DNA of 64,000 nucleotides from DTU015 sp012837895. GTDB taxonomy: Bacteria > Bacillota > Sulfobacillia > Fermentithermobacillales > Fermentithermobacillaceae. Under the pieces are notes generated by a model. That model made no database searches. It worked only from the letters and a program-made list of their open reading frames with translations, and was not told the DNA's origin. The stretch covers positions 62,001 through 126,000 of the forward strand of contig JBMNKH010000007.1 of the NCBI GenBank assembly GCA_050952085.1. The letters run 5' to 3'. A program made the translations under genes and the position numbers. This document shows positions 17,041 to 26,078 of the stretch, piece after piece (the first letter of the stretch is position 1; the number at the start of each line of letters is the position of its first letter).

Positions 17041-17871
17041 ATGGACAAACCTTTCAGGGGATTAACCACTGAGGAGTTGATGGATTTAGCCATCAAAATG
17101 GCAGGCCAAACCCAGTTCCCTGCCGATTCGCGCATCTATGTTCCTGGAAAAAACATCAAGAAAACCCTTTTTGGTATCGACATTGGCGTGGCTGAACTGC
17201 ATGTTGGTAAGCAGATTGGGGTGGATTGCGTAGTAGCCCATCACCCTGACCCGAGCGTTCTTACTTTTCCTGATGTGCTCGACTTGCACGTGCCACTGGC
17301 CGTGAAAAACGGGGTTCCAGAGAACGAAGCCAGGGCAGCAGTGGATGCTATGAAGGAGCGAAACGCGTTTGTCAGGCATTCCGCAAATTACGATCATGCG
17401 CCGTCTTTTGCCAGGCTGCTTAACATGCCTTTTATGAACATACATAACCCTCTGGATGAGATAGGCCGCCAGCGGATGCAGCAGGCAGTGGATACTCACT
17501 GTAGTCATGGTTCAACTGTTGCAGATGTGGTTGACGCCCTGTACACCTTGCCTGAATTCACCCAGGCACCCACAAGCATCGAAGTCCGCATAGGTAAGCT
17601 TGACAATCCTGCAGGCAAAACCGTTGTCGTCCACGGAGCCGGTACCAACGGCGGGGCCGCTCTGGCCAGGCTTTACTACAACCACGGTGTCGATACCGTC
17701 ATCTATATCCACATTAGCTATGGCGAATTCCTAAAGCTAAAAGAGGAATTCCCCCTGGGCAAGAACCTGATCATCTCAGGGCATATCGTCTCAGATGCCG
17801 TAGGCATAAATCCTTACATTGAACGCCTGGAATCTATGGGGATTGAAGTTGTGAGGGTAAGCGGGCTGTAG
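17041..17871 (+). CDS. Nif3-like dinuclear metal centre family protein
   Basis: 276 aa, GGGGAGG before the ATG. HHPDPS (about residues 67-72) looks like a metal-ligand motif of the Nif3/YbgI family. The C-terminal segment (VVVHGAGTNGGAALARLYYN, then IISGHIVSDAVGINPYIERL) supplies the second half of the dinuclear site with the usual late His. Family members form hexameric toroids, and their substrates remain uncertain despite the GTP cyclohydrolase I type 2 label sometimes applied. It is more distant from typical bacterial YqfO than usual, so I am surer of the fold family than of function. Confidence 0.7.
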   Translation: MDKPFRGLTTEELMDLAIKMAGQTQFPADSRIYVPGKNIKKTLFGIDIGVAELHVGKQIGVDCVVAHHPDPSVLTFPDVLDLHVPLAVKNGVPENEARAAVDAMKERNAFVRHSANYDHAPSFARLLNMPFMNIHNPLDEIGRQRMQQAVDTHCSHGSTVADVVDALYTLPEFTQAPTSIEVRIGKLDNPAGKTVVVHGAGTNGGAALARLYYNHGVDTVIYIHISYGEFLKLKEEFPLGKNLIISGHIVSDAVGINPYIERLESMGIEVVRVSGL

Positions 17872-18004
17872 AGATTTGAACAACCCGCAAAGCTCTTACG
17901 CTTATCTATAATGGCTGCCTACTTAGTATATGGAATGAGACGGGGTTGCTGCGCTCATGCGCTTTTTGCACGGGTACTGGGATTACTGGGCCATGGGAAG
18001 TCAC

Positions 18005-18946
18005 TTAAGTACCTTCACTGAGAGATTGCAGGAACCCTTTGATACTGTTTTCGATGAAATACCGCTCTCTTGACGCGATTTGCCCATCAAACCGGTGACG
18101 ACGTGTGAGATACCGGTCTTGCTGCTCTAATACTGACAAGGCTTGTGCAGTCTCAACGTCTCTCATGAGCAGGTCCTGTAGAACTCTCCTCCACAGTTGC
18201 ATTTGCTCAGCAGCATTCCTGAGCCATCCAGTGTCATGTGTATGTCCAAAATGGCCGTAACATATGAGAGTGGGTTCAACTGCAATAAGTTTCTGAAGGG
18301 ACTCATATGCAACGTCAAAGAAGAACCGGGGAGGGGTAGCAGGCCTCAGATAGTTTTCACCTAAGTACACACCCGCGGCTTCTCCGGCAAACAGTATCTT
18401 TGTATCTCCGTAAGTATAGAGATATGATTGGTGGTGGGACGAATGGCCTGGCGTATGTATTACACCGAATCCCGGGACAAATCCCCCGGCGCTTTCTAAC
18501 AATGCTTTTTCAGGAACAGCCTCTATAGGTCCGTACTGATTAGCTAGGTCGCCGAGAACCTGCAGGCTTCCAGCCCAAAGCTTGCCAGGATCAACAAGGT
18601 GCCTAAAGGATCTGGGATGACTTACCACCCTGGCATTTGGAAAGGCAGACAGGAAGTCTCCTATGCCGCCAGCATGGTCTATATGTATGTGGGTGAGGAG
18701 CACAAAGTCGATCTCATCTACTCCTTGGTCCTTCAGCACTTCTACAAGGTCAGGAATTGTCGCCGAAGGGCCTGGGTCTACGAGTAAAGTGGCTTGCTTT
18801 GTATGAAGGAGCCACGGAGTGATGAAGTCTGTAAAGCCCGGTGCAGGTGCCGGGAGCGTCAGTCTGTGAAGGCACAGTCCTTCCTTTTTCATGATTTCAG
18901 TGCTGTAACCCTTTTCGTTAGTCCCTGGACTGGTTGTTCTAGTCAT
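18005..18946 (-). CDS. MBL-fold metallo-hydrolase
   Basis: 313 aa from ATG 18946, four bases after GGAGGTG. The metallo-beta-lactamase signature THIHIDHAGG (His86, His88, Asp90, His91) is intact. It is followed by HTPGHSSHHQSYLY with the third-ligand His, FAGEAAG with the bridging acidic region, and a late CYGHFGHTHDT. These give a binuclear zinc or iron site of the glyoxalase II/lactonase type. A helical C-terminal tail of about 90 residues (AEQMQLWRRVLQDLL) resembles other stand-alone MBL hydrolases. No signal peptide; substrate unknown. Confidence 0.85.
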   Translation of the reverse strand: MTRTTSPGTNEKGYSTEIMKKEGLCLHRLTLPAPAPGFTDFITPWLLHTKQATLLVDPGPSATIPDLVEVLKDQGVDEIDFVLLTHIHIDHAGGIGDFLSAFPNARVVSHPRSFRHLVDPGKLWAGSLQVLGDLANQYGPIEAVPEKALLESAGGFVPGFGVIHTPGHSSHHQSYLYTYGDTKILFAGEAAGVYLGENYLRPATPPRFFFDVAYESLQKLIAVEPTLICYGHFGHTHDTGWLRNAAEQMQLWRRVLQDLLMRDVETAQALSVLEQQDRYLTRRHRFDGQIASRERYFIENSIKGFLQSLSEGT

Positions 18947-19118
18947 TGTGCACCTCCGGTATAATGTCCTGCAATCATGGTAGACCATGGAGGGGATTCT
19001 GCCAATCCTTTAAGACAGTTCCCACAGGTATAGCGAAGCCACACTTTCATACGGGGAAAACCTTGTCCGGTACTTCTCAAACTCTTCCTTTTCACACCCA
19101 TGATTGATATTCTGAGAG

Positions 19119-19148
19119 TGTTCGTTGGATATTTGTTCGCTAGATATT
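19119..19148. repeat. Tandem 15-bp direct repeat upstream of the GGT-like gene
   Basis: Two adjacent copies of TGTTCG(T/C)T(G/A)GATATT, differing at two positions, end 33 bp before the ATG. It may be a regulator site. Confidence 0.5.
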
Positions 19149-19181
19149 AGTGATTAACGGGAAACTGGGGGATAGTGTGTT

Positions 19182-20804
19182 ATGTTTGAGTCGCGCTTCA
19201 AGAATTGCCAGGTTGGGAAAAAAGGCATGGTTGCGGCTGCTCACCCCTTGGCTGCCATGGCGGGCCTCAAAGCTCTCTGGTCCGGAGGAAATGCAATGGA
19301 TGCATGTCTTACCATGGCAAGTGTTACCTCAGTAGTGCTTCCCCACATGTGCGGGCTAGGCGGGGACGCGTTTCTGATCTACTACGATGCTGCCACTGGG
19401 GATACGGTTGCACTCAACGGAAGCGGGATTCCCGGTGACGATTCTGCGCTGGAGAGGTTCGCCGGCCAAGGCGAGATCTTGCCGCAACATGGAATTCATT
19501 CGGTTGCCGTCCCCGGGGCGCCTCTGGTGTACGATCTTGCCTGCAGGAGGTTTGGCACCTTTTCTCTGGCGCAGTGTTTCGAAGCAGGGGCAAAAATCGC
19601 AGAAGAGGGCTTTGTGGTATCTGACCGTTTTGAGAAAGCGGTTTACGCGGGGAAGAATAAGTTGTCGCAGTACGAAGAAACTTTCCGGGTTTTCCTGCCC
19701 GGTGGAAATCCACCCAGAGCAGGGACCTTGTTCAGACAGGAGGACCTTGCGCGTACCCTCCGCGAGTTCGGGGCTCAAGGCGCAGGGTACTTCTATAAAG
19801 GAGCGTTTGCGGAGAAGTTCTATGAGATGAGTAGGCGGATGGGCGGGACTTTCCTGGGAGGCGAGTTTGCAAGACATCTTGAGGATTCACCTGGGTGGTA
19901 CGAGCCCATAAGGACTGATTATAGAAACTATACTGTGCTGGAGACTGCTCCTGTGTCTGCCGGGTTCATGGTCTTAGAGCAAATGAATCTCTTGGAGCAT
20001 TTCGATGTAGAAAAACTTGACCCTAAGTCGGCTGATTCAACTGACCTCATGGTCCGGATTAAGAAGGTAGCATTTTCGGATCGCAATACCTTTGCAGGGG
20101 ATCCTGCAGTATCCGGCTTCGATGTTTCCAGGTTTATATCAGAGGAATATGCCCGGGAGGCAGTGGGGCGGATCCAGGACGGGACTCAATATATGATGTC
20201 TCAGGGCAACCCTGCAGAAGGCGATACTACTTCGTTTGTAGCATGGGACGAAGCCGGCAACTGTTGTTCCTTTATACAAAGCATTGCGTTTTCGTTTGGG
20301 TCCGGAGTCGTGGTGCCTGGAACAGGAGTGATTCTCAATAACCGGGCAGGCAGGTCTTTCAACATGATTCCAGGCCACCCGAACTGCTTGGAGCCTGGGA
20401 AGCGTCCTATGCACACTCTCAACTGTTACATGGTGCTAGAAGAAGGTGTGCCCTTTATCGTCGGCGGCACTCCTGGAGGAGACGGACAACCACAGTGGAA
20501 CATGCAGATGCTAAGCCTTATGCTGGATCACAGGGCAGGCCCGCAAGAAGCGGCAGATTTCCCGAGGTGGATTTCAACCCCTGGTACAGATATGATTGCC
20601 CTCAAGCAGCCGCTCAAGCTTACTCTCGAGTCCCGGTTTCCGGTAGATACCATAGCCCGGCTAGCCGATATGGGACATGATGTGCATGTTGTGGGCCCAT
20701 ATTCAGGGGGCGGTGGAGCTCAGATTATAATGAAAGACCAGGAAACCGGTGCACTTCTGGCCGGTTCTGACAGCAGGATAGGGGGAGTAGCTCTAGGGTT
20801 TTAG
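19182..20804 (+). CDS. Gamma-glutamyltransferase-family protein, cytoplasmic type
   Basis: 540 aa Ntn-hydrolase. The large-subunit part has GMVAAAHPLAAMAGLKALWS, GGNAMDA and MCGLGGDAFLIYYD. The self-cleavage site lies before Thr349 in GDTTSFVAW, followed by the small subunit with GVILNNR, KRPMHTLNC and VGGTPGGDGQ. The GGDGQPQ loop is normal for GGT-like acylases. No signal peptide is present, unlike classical secreted GGT, so the substrate is probably an intracellular gamma-glutamyl compound, an oxamate-type or an acyl-amide. It neighbours peptide and amino-acid catabolic genes. A clear terminator follows. Confidence 0.85.
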   Translation: MFESRFKNCQVGKKGMVAAAHPLAAMAGLKALWSGGNAMDACLTMASVTSVVLPHMCGLGGDAFLIYYDAATGDTVALNGSGIPGDDSALERFAGQGEILPQHGIHSVAVPGAPLVYDLACRRFGTFSLAQCFEAGAKIAEEGFVVSDRFEKAVYAGKNKLSQYEETFRVFLPGGNPPRAGTLFRQEDLARTLREFGAQGAGYFYKGAFAEKFYEMSRRMGGTFLGGEFARHLEDSPGWYEPIRTDYRNYTVLETAPVSAGFMVLEQMNLLEHFDVEKLDPKSADSTDLMVRIKKVAFSDRNTFAGDPAVSGFDVSRFISEEYAREAVGRIQDGTQYMMSQGNPAEGDTTSFVAWDEAGNCCSFIQSIAFSFGSGVVVPGTGVILNNRAGRSFNMIPGHPNCLEPGKRPMHTLNCYMVLEEGVPFIVGGTPGGDGQPQWNMQMLSLMLDHRAGPQEAADFPRWISTPGTDMIALKQPLKLTLESRFPVDTIARLADMGHDVHVVGPYSGGGGAQIIMKDQETGALLAGSDSRIGGVALGF

Positions 20805-20832
20805 TTCCCAGGACCGGGCCGGGTTGTTCGAC

Positions 20833-20865
20833 GCGCAGCTCCTTTGGGAAGCTGCGCCTTTATTT
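20833..20865 (+). terminator. Intrinsic terminator after the GGT-like gene
   Basis: GCGCAGCT and AGCTGCGC form an 8-bp stem around CCTTTGGGA, followed by CTTTATTT. Confidence 0.75.
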
Positions 20866-20867
20866 AG

Positions 20868-21205
20868 CGGCTGTTTGATATTTGCACGGTTCCCTTTCCA
20901 ACCTGTACAAAAAGGATCCAGGTTTTCGAAAAGCTGTGGGAAAACCAGGCAGGTTTCGCGTGAACGGGCAGTTTTTTCATACAGCCGTACAATATCGATA
21001 CAGGTCCTCATCTAACCTGCTCAAAAAAGCTGCAGCTTTTCGGAAACCTGCAGCAAAATCAGACAGGTCCTTTGCGAAGGCGCAGTTTTTTCATACAGCC
21101 GTCTGAAACTTACGCAGTTCCCGTTCAAACCTGCACGAAAATTGAGCAGCTTCTTGAAGGTGCTGTAGCTTTTTCATACATCCGCGCAAGAATTCATACA
21201 ATCCC
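20868..21205. repeat. Palindromic module array A
   Basis: About eleven degenerate modules of ~30 bp. Each has a hairpin of the form ACCTGnA...TnCAGGT around an A-rich centre, spaced by TTTTCGGAA-like bases. Higher-order periods are exact: TCATACAGCC starts at 20977 and again 114 bp later at 21091, and the next CATAC comes 83 bp after the second. The same module family and periods recur at about 54.4 and 61.4 kb. It follows the GGT terminator and precedes the membrane operon; no convincing gene overlaps it. Confidence 0.8.
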
Positions 21206-21551
21206 AGTCCTCAGGCTCAGAGTCAGGCGAGGATCAAATGCCACATATGGAAATAACAAGCGGTTTAGGGGTGTAGCAGCAAGATAAGGACTAAAGTGGC
21301 ATGGGTTTGTCCTTGTGATTATTGTACAATAGGAACTGCAGCACAGACGACTTCGACGAAAAACTTCTCAGAACAAGGACGAATGGAGAAGGACTTCACA
21401 GACGGATCCAGAATACTGACCGTTGGGCAAAATTGCTCGCTACTGACGAGGGGGCGGTAAAACGTGGCAAGATGAAGAAGTATTTGGAGCACGACCAAAG
21501 TTTTCATTGTAGTGGTGTTGGTCCCAGAAATGAACATCCCAGGAGGTGTCC
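21206..21551. other. Gene-free leader region before the membrane operon
   Basis: About 345 bp between array A and the first gene of the membrane operon. TACAAT preceded by TG near 21322 could be a -10 element, but no good -35 accompanies it. Nothing else recognised. Confidence 0.4.
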
Positions 21552-22331
21552 ATGTTGATAGAAGTTGGCAAGCAATTCTCCTTTGCATCACTGTTCTTAT
21601 TGTTTGTTCTGTTCATCTACTGCATACGTGAAGCAAGAAGAGGTAAAGTGCCTCAAATCAGGAAGTTGGCTGCCCTCGATGCTATTGAAGAAGCAGTAGG
21701 AAGGGCTACTGAGGTAGGACGTCCGGTTCACTTCAGCCCTGGAATCATTGAATTGACACACGAGCGTTCAGCGCAGACTCTGGCTGGACTTTCAGTGCTT
21801 TCTTACGTCGCGAAGTTGTGCGCCAGGTACGACACTGATCTGGTGACTACAATAATGAAACCTGACGTTTATGTAGTTGCTGAAGAAATCGTAAAACAGA
21901 GTTTTCTGGAAGAAGGCAAGCCGGACCGGTTCAGTGGCGAAATGGTTCGTTTTATCGGAGCCGAGCAGTTCGCTTATGCCGCTGCTGCCGTGGGAATTAT
22001 GTACCGCGAACAGGTAGCAGCCAACATCATGATCGGTTCATGGCTGGCGGAAGCGCTATTGCTTACAGAAGCAGGCGCTCAGACAGGCGGTATCCAGGTT
22101 ACCGGTTCAGCGACAGTCGCCCAGCTGCCCTTCTTAGTGGTAGCATCTGACTACTGTCTAATTGGTGAGGAGATCTATGCGGCCAGTGCGTACCTGTCAC
22201 AGAACCCTGTTGAACTAGCAGTGGTTAGGGGACAAGACCTCGCCAAGGTCGCTGTTATCGCATTGATGTGTGTCGGATCTGTGTTGTTAGCATTTGGAAG
22301 CGAAGCAATTCTGCAGCTGATTACAAAGTAA
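21552..22331 (+). CDS. DUF6754-like membrane protein, first gene of a four-gene membrane operon
   Basis: 259 aa; AGGAGG ends five bases before ATG 21552 (an upstream in-frame GTG overlaps that site). One membrane helix lies at the N-terminus (FASLFLLFVLFIYCI) and another at the C-terminus (VAVIALMCVGSVLLAF). Between them is a soluble domain including VHFSPGIIELTHERSAQTLA, GIMYREQVAANIMIGSWLAE and PFLVVASDYCLIGEEIYAAS. The pattern through ASAYLSQNPVEL and RGQDLAKV matches what I remember as DUF6754, a family without known function. It starts an operon of four genes that are all membrane proteins. Confidence 0.75.
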   Translation: MLIEVGKQFSFASLFLLFVLFIYCIREARRGKVPQIRKLAALDAIEEAVGRATEVGRPVHFSPGIIELTHERSAQTLAGLSVLSYVAKLCARYDTDLVTTIMKPDVYVVAEEIVKQSFLEEGKPDRFSGEMVRFIGAEQFAYAAAAVGIMYREQVAANIMIGSWLAEALLLTEAGAQTGGIQVTGSATVAQLPFLVVASDYCLIGEEIYAASAYLSQNPVELAVVRGQDLAKVAVIALMCVGSVLLAFGSEAILQLITK

Positions 22332-22351
22332 ACATTCGGAGGTGAAGTGAC

Positions 22352-22984
22352 TTGAAGAATTCTTTGCCTGTGGCAATAATGACAGTGATTGCACTGATAA
22401 TCATATTGGACTTCTTTGTCGCTGATGCCCCGTCAGTACAGTGGATCAAGCAGTCCGGTTTGGTCTTGAGGTCATGGGGTATCGTTATAGCCGCTTTCGC
22501 TATGGGTCTCGGTGCTGTTAACCTGTTGCGAAGGCACACTGTGGCCATTTCCAGGCGTGAGCCTGAAGCTCTCTACAGCGTAGTGTTGGTTGGCTCAATG
22601 GTAATCATTATCATTCTGGGGATAGCTTATGGTTCGGATCACCCAACCTACAGTTTCCTGTTCTCTAACATTCTTTCTCCTGCCTCAGCCACAATGTATG
22701 CATCGATTGCGTTCTACATTGTCACTGCGGCTTACAGGTCTTTCCATGCTAGGAGTTTTGAGAGCTGGGTGCTGTTGATCACTGCAGTAATCGTCATGCT
22801 AGGTAAAGCCCCTATTGGTTCAGTCATTTCTGGCTTCTTCCCGACAGCAGCTGATTGGATACAGGCCATACCCAATACTGCAGGTATGCGTGCTATCATG
22901 ATGGGCGCTGCTCTAGGTGTTGTATCCAGTGCAGTCAAGATGTTCCTTGGACTGGACAGAACCTATCTGGGGCTTCGTGATTGA
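22352..22984 (+). CDS. Polytopic membrane protein, second gene of the operon
   Basis: 210 aa, TTG start with GGAGGTG nine bases upstream. About six hydrophobic helices span nearly the whole length (VAIMTVIALIIILDFFV, GIVIAAFAMGLGAVNLL, VVLVGSMVIIIILGIAYG, TMYASIAFYIVTAAY, WVLLITAVIVMLG, AIMMGAALGVVSSAV). No catalytic or transport motif and no family is recognised. The 20-bp gap from the DUF6754-like gene and the 14-bp gap to the next start place it firmly in the operon. Confidence 0.75.
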   Translation: MKNSLPVAIMTVIALIIILDFFVADAPSVQWIKQSGLVLRSWGIVIAAFAMGLGAVNLLRRHTVAISRREPEALYSVVLVGSMVIIIILGIAYGSDHPTYSFLFSNILSPASATMYASIAFYIVTAAYRSFHARSFESWVLLITAVIVMLGKAPIGSVISGFFPTAADWIQAIPNTAGMRAIMMGAALGVVSSAVKMFLGLDRTYLGLRD

Positions 22985-22998
22985 AGAGGAGGGAGAAC

Positions 22999-23862
22999 AT
23001 GGAACGCTTGCAATCAATTCCAAAGTCATGGATATATGTGATTCTGTTGATTGTTTTGGCCGGTCCTCTTTTGAGACCGATTGGAATACCCATTCCAATT
23101 AGCTCTGACATCAGGAAGTCTTTCGAGGCCGTAGACAGTCTGGCTCCCGGCTCAGTTGTGGTGTTCGGCTTTGACTACTCACCGGGCAGCGCAGCTGAAA
23201 TGGAGCCGCAAGCGATGGCGATCTTGGAGCATCTCGCTGAGAAGCAAGTCAAAGTTATCGGCATCTCATTCCAGGCTCAAGGCCCTGAGATGGCCACAAA
23301 GGCCTTCAGCGCTACCAGTTGGGCTGAAAAGGAATACGGTGTAGATTATGTCAACCTGGGTTACAGGGCGGGTGGACAAGCGGCAGTTGCAGCTTTTGCC
23401 ACGGACATCCCTGGAACCTTCAGCACTGACTATACAGGAAAGCCCAGCTCGTCTTTCCCCATTATGCAGGGTATCAAGACTGCTGCGGACATCGACATGA
23501 TCATCACCATTGCGCCTGGACAGCCTGGTCCTGAAGACTATGTCCGCCAGGTATATGGCACCTACAAGACCAGGATAATTGCTGGCGTACCTGCAGTAGC
23601 TATCACCCAGGTAGCGCCGTATGTACAGGCGGGTCAGATCGAAGGGATACTTGGCGGTCTTCCCGGCGCAGCTGAGTATGAGATTCTGGTGGAGAAACCC
23701 GGACAGGCTGTAGCAGCGATGGACGCTCAATCGCTGGCTCACTTGCTGATTATTGTTCTGATTGCTTTCCGGAATATACCGAGCTTTTTCAAAGCAAAAG
23801 AAGCTCGTGCACAGTCGATGAGCGGCAGCGCACAAAAGGCAGGAAGGGGTGGGCGTTCATGA
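22999..23862 (+). CDS. Bitopic membrane protein with Rossmann-like domain, third gene of the operon
   Basis: 287 aa from ATG 22999 (GAGGAGGG five bases upstream; a TTG at 22981 overlaps the previous stop). An N-terminal helix (WIYVILLIVLAGPLL) and a C-terminal helix (LAHLLIIVLIAFRNI) flank a domain of about 200 residues with alternating strands and helices (SVVVFGFDYSPGSAAE, VKVIGISFQAQG, IDMIITIAPGQPG, RIIAGVPAVAITQVAP). The overall look is a sensor or binding domain displayed at the membrane; family not recognised. Its stop overlaps the next start as ATGA. Confidence 0.75.
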   Translation: MERLQSIPKSWIYVILLIVLAGPLLRPIGIPIPISSDIRKSFEAVDSLAPGSVVVFGFDYSPGSAAEMEPQAMAILEHLAEKQVKVIGISFQAQGPEMATKAFSATSWAEKEYGVDYVNLGYRAGGQAAVAAFATDIPGTFSTDYTGKPSSSFPIMQGIKTAADIDMIITIAPGQPGPEDYVRQVYGTYKTRIIAGVPAVAITQVAPYVQAGQIEGILGGLPGAAEYEILVEKPGQAVAAMDAQSLAHLLIIVLIAFRNIPSFFKAKEARAQSMSGSAQKAGRGGRS

Positions 23863-24455
23863 GTCTGGATTTTGGTATTTGGGTAGAAGGCTTAGTTACA
23901 ATTGCAATGCTAAGCTACGTCTGGAAAGAAAATCCCTTTTACCGCATTGCGGAACACTTGTATGTGGGCATTAGTGCCGGTCATGCAGTTGTAATGGCAT
24001 GGGGCAATATCAGGGACGCAGCAGTAAAGCCAATGCAGGAAGAAGGCCAGCTCGTATGGATTATTCCTATCCTGCTAGGTGTGCTGCTGTACTCCAGGTA
24101 TTTCAAAGGGATATCTTGGATTGCCAGATATCCTGTAGCCGTAATGGTCGGTATCGGAACCGGAGTTGCTGTGAGGGGAGCTATCCATGGTGACTTTGTG
24201 CAGCAAATCTCGGCTACTATAAGCGTGGGCAGTGTAAACGATATCCTGCTGCTGGTCTTTGTGATCGCATCTCTGAGTTACTTCTTCTTCTCGAGAGAAC
24301 TAAAGGGGCCTATGGGCACAGTACCCCAACTCGGAAGAACGGTCCTTATGGTAGCTTTCGGTGCCGCTTTCGGTACCACCGTAATGGGAAGAATGGCGCT
24401 GCTTATTGGCCGGATCCAGTTTGTGCTTGGAGACTGGCTAGGGATAATGAAGTAA
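23859..24455 (+). CDS. Polytopic membrane protein, fourth gene of the operon
   Basis: 198 aa, about five to six hydrophobic segments (LVTIAMLSYVW, YVGISAGHAVVMAWG, LVWIIPILLGVLLYS, VAVMVGIGTGVAVRG, ILLLVFVIASLSYFFF, VLMVAFGAAFGTTVMG). The motif NPFYRIAEHLYVGISAGHA near the N-terminus is distinctive, but I cannot assign a family. Translation should be coupled to the third gene through the ATGA overlap. The operon ends 20 bp later at a strong terminator. Confidence 0.75.
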   Translation: MSLDFGIWVEGLVTIAMLSYVWKENPFYRIAEHLYVGISAGHAVVMAWGNIRDAAVKPMQEEGQLVWIIPILLGVLLYSRYFKGISWIARYPVAVMVGIGTGVAVRGAIHGDFVQQISATISVGSVNDILLLVFVIASLSYFFFSRELKGPMGTVPQLGRTVLMVAFGAAFGTTVMGRMALLIGRIQFVLGDWLGIMK

Positions 24456-24475
24456 CATGTCCCGTTCGTGAAAGG

Positions 24476-24507
24476 AAGGCTGGCTTCTTTGGGAGCCAGC
24501 CTTTTTT
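24476..24507 (+). terminator. Strong intrinsic terminator of the four-gene membrane operon
   Basis: AAGGCTGGCT and AGCCAGCCTT form a perfect 10-bp stem around an 8-base loop, running into TTTTTT. Confidence 0.93.
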
Positions 24508-24726
24508 ATGCCAAGTTACTAAGGCGGAGTTTTTGTGAAGGGATTGTAGAACGCTAAGCACCAAGTGGTAGTTGTTGGCTCTGGAATCTGCTGTGTAAAC
24601 TTCATCAATGACGAGGAAGGATAATAACAGCTTATTGTAGAAAGGGAGATAAGTTAGCTTCCAAGCTCTGATTCCCTGGGCCGGAAACTACCGGTAGCAT
24701 ACTTAAGAATGAAGGTGGTAGCTGAT

Positions 24727-25911
24727 ATGAAGTTTGAAGAAAGACGTGAGAAACTCGTTCAGGAAATCGACTCACTCAGGCCGGTTGTTGAAGATATAGC
24801 CAAATCATTGTACGAGAACCCTGAACTTGGGCTTCAGGAAGTCTTTGCCGTGTCAAAGCTCACTGGAATCCTGGAATCCAAGGGTTTCCAAGTGGAGAAA
24901 GAGATAGCTGGCCTGCCCACATCGTTTAGAGCTCAAGCCGGCAGTCAGGGGCCTCGGATTGCCTTCATGGCAGAATACGATGCCTTGCCCGAGATTGGCC
25001 ACGGATGTGGGCATAACCTCATGGCAGCTGTCGCCCTTGCTGCAGGCATCGGGATCAAGAACGCTTTCCCGCCTGATGAAGCGGAAGCAACGTGGATTGT
25101 GCTCGGTACTCCTGCCGAAGAGACAATCGGTGGCAAAGTGGTCATGGCAGAAGCAGGCGTGTTTTCTGACATAGATGCTGCATTCATAGCTCATCCGGGC
25201 CAACTTAACGGATTAGGTGGCTCGTCTTGGGCGTCTCACCCCATTGAGATCACTTTTCGCGGGCGGACAGCTCACGCAGGCGGCAATCCCCAGGCAGGCA
25301 TAAATGCACTTGATGCCTGTGTCTCAGCGTACACAGCTATCAGGATGATGAAAAACCACCTGCTGGATGACGTCCGTCTTGCAGGAATCATAACCCATGG
25401 TGGCGACGCTCCTAACATTGTTCCGGAACGCGCAGTGGCAAGGTTCACTGTGAGGTCCAAGAGTTCCCATTATCTCGAAGAGGTAGTGTTGCCCAAGGTT
25501 AGGCAGATCGCCGAAGGCGCAGCTGCAGCAGTTGGCGCCACAGTGGAGTTCCATCACTACGAACCCCTCTTTAAGGAAACCCTGGAACACCCTGTGCTGC
25601 GGGATCTTGCCAAGAAGAACTTTGAGTACCTGGGACAGAAACTCCCTGAGATTAAGCGCGGAGGCGGTGGAGTCACTGACGTGGGTAACGTTACCTGGGA
25701 GACTCCGTGCATCCAAATCGGGTTTGGCATGACCGATGCCCGGGGACACTCCAGGGAGATGGCAGATGACACAGTCAAGCCAAGGGCCATTGATGCGACT
25801 TTGATGGCCGCAAAGGTATTGGCCCTGTCTGCGATGGAACTGGTTTACAAGCCAGAACTTCCGAAGCAAGCCCAAGATCACCTGGAGCAAATTCGCCAGA
25901 ACCAGGAATAG
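24727..25911 (+). CDS. M20-family amidohydrolase (peptidase/aminoacylase type)
   Basis: 394 aa from ATG 24727, with AAGGTGG eight bases upstream; an ATG at 24709 overlaps that site. The zinc site is visible as EYDALPEIGHGCGHN and PAEETIGGK, and the lid/dimerisation domain begins at FRGRTAHAGGNPQAGINALD. GGDAPNIVPERA, GGGGVTDVGNVTWETP and the late His complete an M20D-like pattern. The closest function is p-aminobenzoyl-glutamate or N-acyl-amino-acid hydrolysis; the exact substrate cannot be read. A terminator follows. It neighbours serine dehydratase genes, consistent with amino-acid scavenging. Confidence 0.88.
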   Translation: MKFEERREKLVQEIDSLRPVVEDIAKSLYENPELGLQEVFAVSKLTGILESKGFQVEKEIAGLPTSFRAQAGSQGPRIAFMAEYDALPEIGHGCGHNLMAAVALAAGIGIKNAFPPDEAEATWIVLGTPAEETIGGKVVMAEAGVFSDIDAAFIAHPGQLNGLGGSSWASHPIEITFRGRTAHAGGNPQAGINALDACVSAYTAIRMMKNHLLDDVRLAGIITHGGDAPNIVPERAVARFTVRSKSSHYLEEVVLPKVRQIAEGAAAAVGATVEFHHYEPLFKETLEHPVLRDLAKKNFEYLGQKLPEIKRGGGGVTDVGNVTWETPCIQIGFGMTDARGHSREMADDTVKPRAIDATLMAAKVLALSAMELVYKPELPKQAQDHLEQIRQNQE

Positions 25912-25944
25912 AAACCACCATGAAACAGAAGTAGTAGTAATCAA

Positions 25945-25974
25945 GCCCGTGTGATGTGAAACACGGGCCTTTCT
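25945..25974 (+). terminator. Intrinsic terminator after the M20 hydrolase gene
   Basis: GCCCGTGT and ACACGGGC form an 8-bp stem around GATGTGAA, followed by CTTTCT. Confidence 0.8.
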
Positions 25975-26078
25975 ACATCGATCACAATCCTAATCCTGAA
26001 ACCAGGGCTGATGCTTTGTTGGTACCATAGAGTTGAGCTAGTTCTTGAAATAATGGCGGTACACGGAGGAACAGACTG

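Noticed and set aside
20882..21106. Plus-strand frames across array A
   Set aside because: They follow the non-coding repeat modules, lack ribosome sites and have no protein-like composition.
20868..21205. CRISPR array
   Set aside because: Modules are degenerate hairpins with similar, not unique, intervening bases; no constant direct repeat and no cas genes.
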